Assembly (NCBI GenBank): GCA_035645095.1 | Contig: DASQNG010000047.1 | Coordinates: forward strand, 1-15,461 | Direction of reading: 5' to 3' | DNA: 15,461 nucleotides | Source: Gaiellasilicea sp035645095 | GTDB taxonomy: Bacteria > Actinomycetota > Thermoleophilia > Gaiellales > Gaiellaceae | Shown here: positions 13,285 to 15,461 of the stretch, in pieces | Layout of the letters: every line of letters starts with the position of its first letter | Position numbering within the stretch: position 1 is the stretch's first letter | Notes under the pieces: model-generated | Databases searched by the model: none | Seen by the model: the letters and a program-made list of their open reading frames with translations, nothing else | What the model was told of the DNA's origin: nothing | Made by a program: the position numbers and the translations under genes

Positions 13285-13543
13285 TCGACGGGTATCTCGA
13301 GACGCTCGGAACCTTCGTTCTCGCGGCGATCCCGACGTAAGGCCTCTGATCGTCAGCGGGGTACCTTGCCGAATGCAGGCCAGGCGAGGATCCCACGCGA
13401 AGAGCAGATTGACTCAGCGTCGCCCTTCGGGCAAACCGGTGGTGGAGGAGGATGGGTTGCCAGCCGGGTCGCGGAACCCGGCGCCAGGCGAGTTCGGGTG
13501 GAGCGCAGGTTTCGCGCTGCTGCTTCTGCGGCACGAGGGCGGC
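13285..13543. other. Intergenic/leader region before the ferritin-like gene
   Basis: No separate gene is seen. The frame of the next gene stays open through most of it (from an ATG at 13373), but the reading is Arg/Ser/Pro-rich and lacks the family pattern, so it is treated as untranslated leader. TTGACT at 13409 resembles a -35 box, without a clear -10 partner. Confidence 0.4.
13463..13482 (+). promoter_or_regulatory. Leader hairpin upstream of the ferritin-like gene
   Basis: GCCGGGT (13463-13469) and ACCCGGC (13476-13482) form a perfect 7-bp stem with a 6-base loop, 61 bases before the chosen ATG. It may be a transcript structure or terminator-like element. Confidence 0.35.
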
Positions 13544-13999
13544 ATGGCAGAGCGGGATCCGATGGAGCTGGAGGAGGCGCTCCGGGCGCTGAACCGTACG
13601 CTCGCTCTCCAGGCGAGATCGGCGCTCGCTTTCACGCATGTCGCGGGGAGCGTTCGGGGACTCGCTCACCAGGCACTTGGCGCGCAGCTCTGGCGTTTCG
13701 CCACGGAGGAGCTCGACGACCTCCGACGCCTCGTCGAGAAGGTGGTTGCGCTTGGCGGCGAGCCCGCCACCGACGTCGCGCCGATCCGAAACCACGAGTC
13801 GCTCGAGGACGCGCTCGCGTGGCTCGTCGAGACGGAGACGGAGGCGGTGGAGGCGCTCGCCGACGTCATCCCGCACACCGGCAACGAAGGCCCGGGCGAG
13901 GCGCTCGAGCACCGGCTGGAGCACATAATCATGCGTAAGCAGGAGCAAGTGGACACGCTCTCGCGCGCGCTCGGCGAGCCTACTAACCGCAGCGGGTAG
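13544..13999 (+). CDS. Ferritin-like four-helix protein with degenerate diiron site
   Basis: A 151-residue, all-alpha protein with four helices at about 8-36, 43-71, 86-111 and 117-144, the ferritin/bacterioferritin layout. Matching it by eye to bacterioferritin keeps LNxxL...LQ in helix 1 and ELDDLRRLVEKVVALGG in helix 2 (bacterioferritin: E-x-x-H then a similar run). At the ligand positions I read Gln23 for Glu18, Glu56 for Glu51, Asp59 for His54, Lys132 or Gln133 for Glu127, and Gln135 for His130. It is therefore unlikely to be a standard ferroxidase. Iron binding, another metal or a purely structural role remain possible. ATG 13544 is chosen for GAGGG at 13535-13539; an upstream in-frame ATG (13373) would add 57 poorly folding residues. 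Confidence 0.75.
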   Translation: MAERDPMELEEALRALNRTLALQARSALAFTHVAGSVRGLAHQALGAQLWRFATEELDDLRRLVEKVVALGGEPATDVAPIRNHESLEDALAWLVETETEAVEALADVIPHTGNEGPGEALEHRLEHIIMRKQEQVDTLSRALGEPTNRSG

Positions 14000-14137
14000 C
14001 ACGCGGAACGCGCGCCCGCACGGTGTCGCGTGAAGCCGGTCCCGACCTTGAGCGGCGGTTTCGTCGAGAGCGATTTCTGCTGAGACTACGCAGGTCCCCG
14101 CGCACCCGCTCCCGCAAGAAGAGAGAGAGGCGATCAA
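14000..14137. other. Short intergenic region
   Basis: 138 bases with no gene or clear terminator. It ends in the purine-rich AGAGAGAGG that serves the next start. Confidence 0.4.
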
Positions 14138-15100
14138 GTGACCCCGGTTCCTGCCAGTGCGTTCGCGACGGCACGTGAACGCGTGGAGAAGCATGCGCAT
14201 CGAACGCCGCTGCTCACCTCGGCGACCTTGAACCGGCTGACGGGGTTCGAGGTCGGATTGAAGGCCGAGATCTTCCAGCGAACCGGCTCGTACAAGTTCC
14301 GCGGCCCGCTGAACAAGCTGCTGCAGCTGAGCGACGAGGAGCAGCAGCGCGGCATCGTCTGCTCCTCCGCCGGCAACCATGCGCAGGGCGTGGCGCTCGC
14401 AGCGGCGATCTACGGCATCCCGGCGGTTGTCGTGATGGCAGAGAACGCGACGCCGTCGAAGGTTGAAGCGACGCGCGCCTACGGCGCCGAGGTCATCCTC
14501 GCCGGAACGCTGTGGGACGAAGCAAACGAGGTCGCCCGCTCGCTGGCCGCAGAGCGTGGATTGACACCGGTGCATCCCTTCGACGACCTCGATCTGATCG
14601 CCGGACAGGGGACGGTGGGGCTCGAGATCGTGGAGGACTCCCCCGGTGTCGAGGTCGTCGTCGTTCCGATCGGCGGCGGCGGGCTGATCTCCGGCGTCGC
14701 GCTCGCGGTCAAGCAGGAGCGTCCAGACGCACGCGTGATCGGGGTTGAGTCGGCGGGGGCGCCGGCGATGCAGCAGAGCGTGCGGGCCGGCCACGTCGTA
14801 CCGCTCGACAGCGTCGACAGCGTGATCGACGGACTCAAGGTGAAACGCGTCGGCGACACCACGTTCGCGATCGTCCGCGACTACGTCGACGAGATCGTGA
14901 CACTCCCTGACCGAGCGATCTTCGACGCCGTGATCTGGACGCTCCACCACTGCAAAGTGCTCGTCGAAGGCGCCGCGGCAGCAACCGTCGCCGCGCTCCT
15001 CGCCGGACTCGTCGACGCACCGCCAGGCACCAAGGTCGCGTGCGTACTGAGCGGCGGCAACGTGAACCTCGAGCAACTGCGGACACTGACCTGGAACTGA
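14138..15100 (+). CDS. Threonine/serine ammonia-lyase (PLP-dependent, no ACT domain)
   Basis: Fold-type II PLP enzyme that deaminates threonine to 2-oxobutyrate (and serine to pyruvate), releasing ammonia. At 320 residues it has only the catalytic domain and lacks the C-terminal ACT regulatory domain of biosynthetic IlvA, so it resembles catabolic TdcB-type enzymes, serine racemase or hydroxyaspartate ammonia-lyase. PLP Schiff-base Lys53 is in TGSYKFRG; SSAGNHAQG (76-84) holds the substrate carboxylate; GGGGLISG (179-186) binds the phosphate; Ser305 in CVLSGGNVN contacts the pyridine ring. GTG start with AGAGG (14126-14130) 7 bases upstream. Which substrate is preferred cannot be read from sequence. 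Ends 249 bases before a convergent gene at the window edge. Confidence 0.93.
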   Translation: MTPVPASAFATARERVEKHAHRTPLLTSATLNRLTGFEVGLKAEIFQRTGSYKFRGPLNKLLQLSDEEQQRGIVCSSAGNHAQGVALAAAIYGIPAVVVMAENATPSKVEATRAYGAEVILAGTLWDEANEVARSLAAERGLTPVHPFDDLDLIAGQGTVGLEIVEDSPGVEVVVVPIGGGGLISGVALAVKQERPDARVIGVESAGAPAMQQSVRAGHVVPLDSVDSVIDGLKVKRVGDTTFAIVRDYVDEIVTLPDRAIFDAVIWTLHHCKVLVEGAAAATVAALLAGLVDAPPGTKVACVLSGGNVNLEQLRTLTWN

Positions 15101-15127
15101 TTTCGGCAGCCGGACTGGCGACCGGTA

Positions 15128-15140
15128 CCCGCCGTGCGGG
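15128..15140 (+). terminator. Weak hairpin after the ammonia-lyase gene
   Basis: CCCGC (15128-15132) and GCGGG (15136-15140) form a 5-bp stem with a CGT loop, 27 bases after the stop. A candidate terminator only because of its place. Confidence 0.35.
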
Positions 15141-15210
15141 AACTTCCAACCCATACGACTCGTCTTGGGCGGCCAGGTGGCGAGATGCGCAGGCCTAGGC
15201 ACGGAGCCCC

Positions 15211-15239
15211 CGCCCCGCAGATCAGTGACGCTCGGGGCG
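15211..15239. terminator. Hairpin between convergent genes
   Basis: CGCCCCG (15211-15217) and CGGGGCG (15233-15239) are perfect 7-bp arms around a 15-base loop, roughly midway between the converging genes. It could act as a two-way terminator. Confidence 0.4.
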
Positions 15240-15348
15240 AGGATCAGCCCTGTCCACACGCCACCCGCGTCCTCGACCTCCGGCCGCAGCTCCCTGGCAC
15301 GCAGGCGCCAGGCTCGGACTGTGTCGGGTTCAGTCGGGGCGCGGGGCG

Positions 15349-15461
15349 CTACGCTAACGCCCGCTCGATCCTCTGCACGGCGGCGGCCTCCGAATCCTCG
15401 CCACCTCCCGCGGCGGAGGCCACGGACCGTGCAAGCGAGAGCACGAACGTGCGGTACTGCT
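15349..15461 (-). CDS. C-terminal end of an unidentified gene (partial)
   Basis: Reading the minus strand from the window edge gives 36 codons ending in TAG at 15349-15351. The peptide is helical: YRTFVLSLARSVASAAGGG, then EDSEAAAVQRIERALA. Third codon positions are nearly all G or C, and the amphipathic two-helix pattern is protein-like. The rest of the gene lies beyond the window, so no function can be given. It converges on the ammonia-lyase gene. Confidence 0.65.
   Translation of the reverse strand, partial: QYRTFVLSLARSVASAAGGGEDSEAAAVQRIERALA

Noticed and set aside
13226..15259. 677-codon open frame on the minus strand
   Set aside because: It runs antisense through P2's end, the ferritin-like gene and the ammonia-lyase. 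Its composition (Arg, Asp, His, Leu runs) is that of a shadow frame in GC-rich DNA; the plus-strand genes have clear family motifs.
1..15461. tRNA, tmRNA, RNase P RNA, SRP RNA, insertion sequence or attachment site
   Set aside because: Looked for T-loop/anticodon-like patterns, the conserved RNA cores, transposase motifs and flanking direct repeats; found none that hold up.

Overview
The window is high-GC DNA with many GTG starts, 4-base stop/start overlaps and G/C-ended codons. Together with an actinobacterial-type Asp23/AmaP gene set, this suggests an actinobacterium, perhaps of the Thermoleophilia (Gaiella/Solirubrobacter side). That placement is inferred from gene style, not from a marker gene. 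I see no rRNA, tRNA, CRISPR array, transposase, integrase or phage gene.

Layout. (1) 1-5270, plus strand: a tight cluster of a membrane-anchored two-domain cell-wall/polysaccharide enzyme (DUF4015-type glycoside hydrolase fold followed by a NodB polysaccharide deacetylase), then the ATPase and two permeases of an OpuC/ProU-type osmoprotectant ABC importer. No substrate-binding protein gene is present. (2) 5304-6548: a monocistronic secreted protein of unknown function, with a perfect 11-bp inverted repeat over its ribosome-binding region and a strong 14-bp terminator hairpin. (3) 6550-10978, plus strand: a gene-poor leader with a possible Cys-containing mini-ORF, a small tail-anchored membrane protein (P1), alternative hairpins, and then a compact run of two Asp23-like proteins, two AmaP-like membrane proteins and a 68-residue membrane protein, ending 9 bases before glutamate dehydrogenase. 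(4) 10979-12241: hairpins, a possible 47-residue basic peptide, and on the minus strand thymidine kinase with an upstream conserved-looking hypothetical gene. (5) 12242-13062: 821 bases without a convincing gene but with several palindromes and hairpins. (6) 13063-15100, plus strand: a second tail-anchored membrane protein (P2) that is clearly similar to P1, a ferritin-like four-helix protein that seems to have lost most diiron ligands, and a PLP-dependent threonine/serine ammonia-lyase. (7) 15349-15461, minus strand: the C-terminal end of a gene that runs off the window.

How it fits together. The genes lean towards envelope and osmotic/alkaline stress: compatible-solute import, wall-polysaccharide processing, Asp23/AmaP envelope-stress proteins and glutamate/ammonia metabolism. 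This theme is an inference from neighbourhood only. The least explained items are the P1/P2 family, the repeated Asp23-like half-domain in four consecutive products, the ribosome-binding-site inverted repeat at 5304-5345, and the structured gene-poor stretch at 12242-13062.
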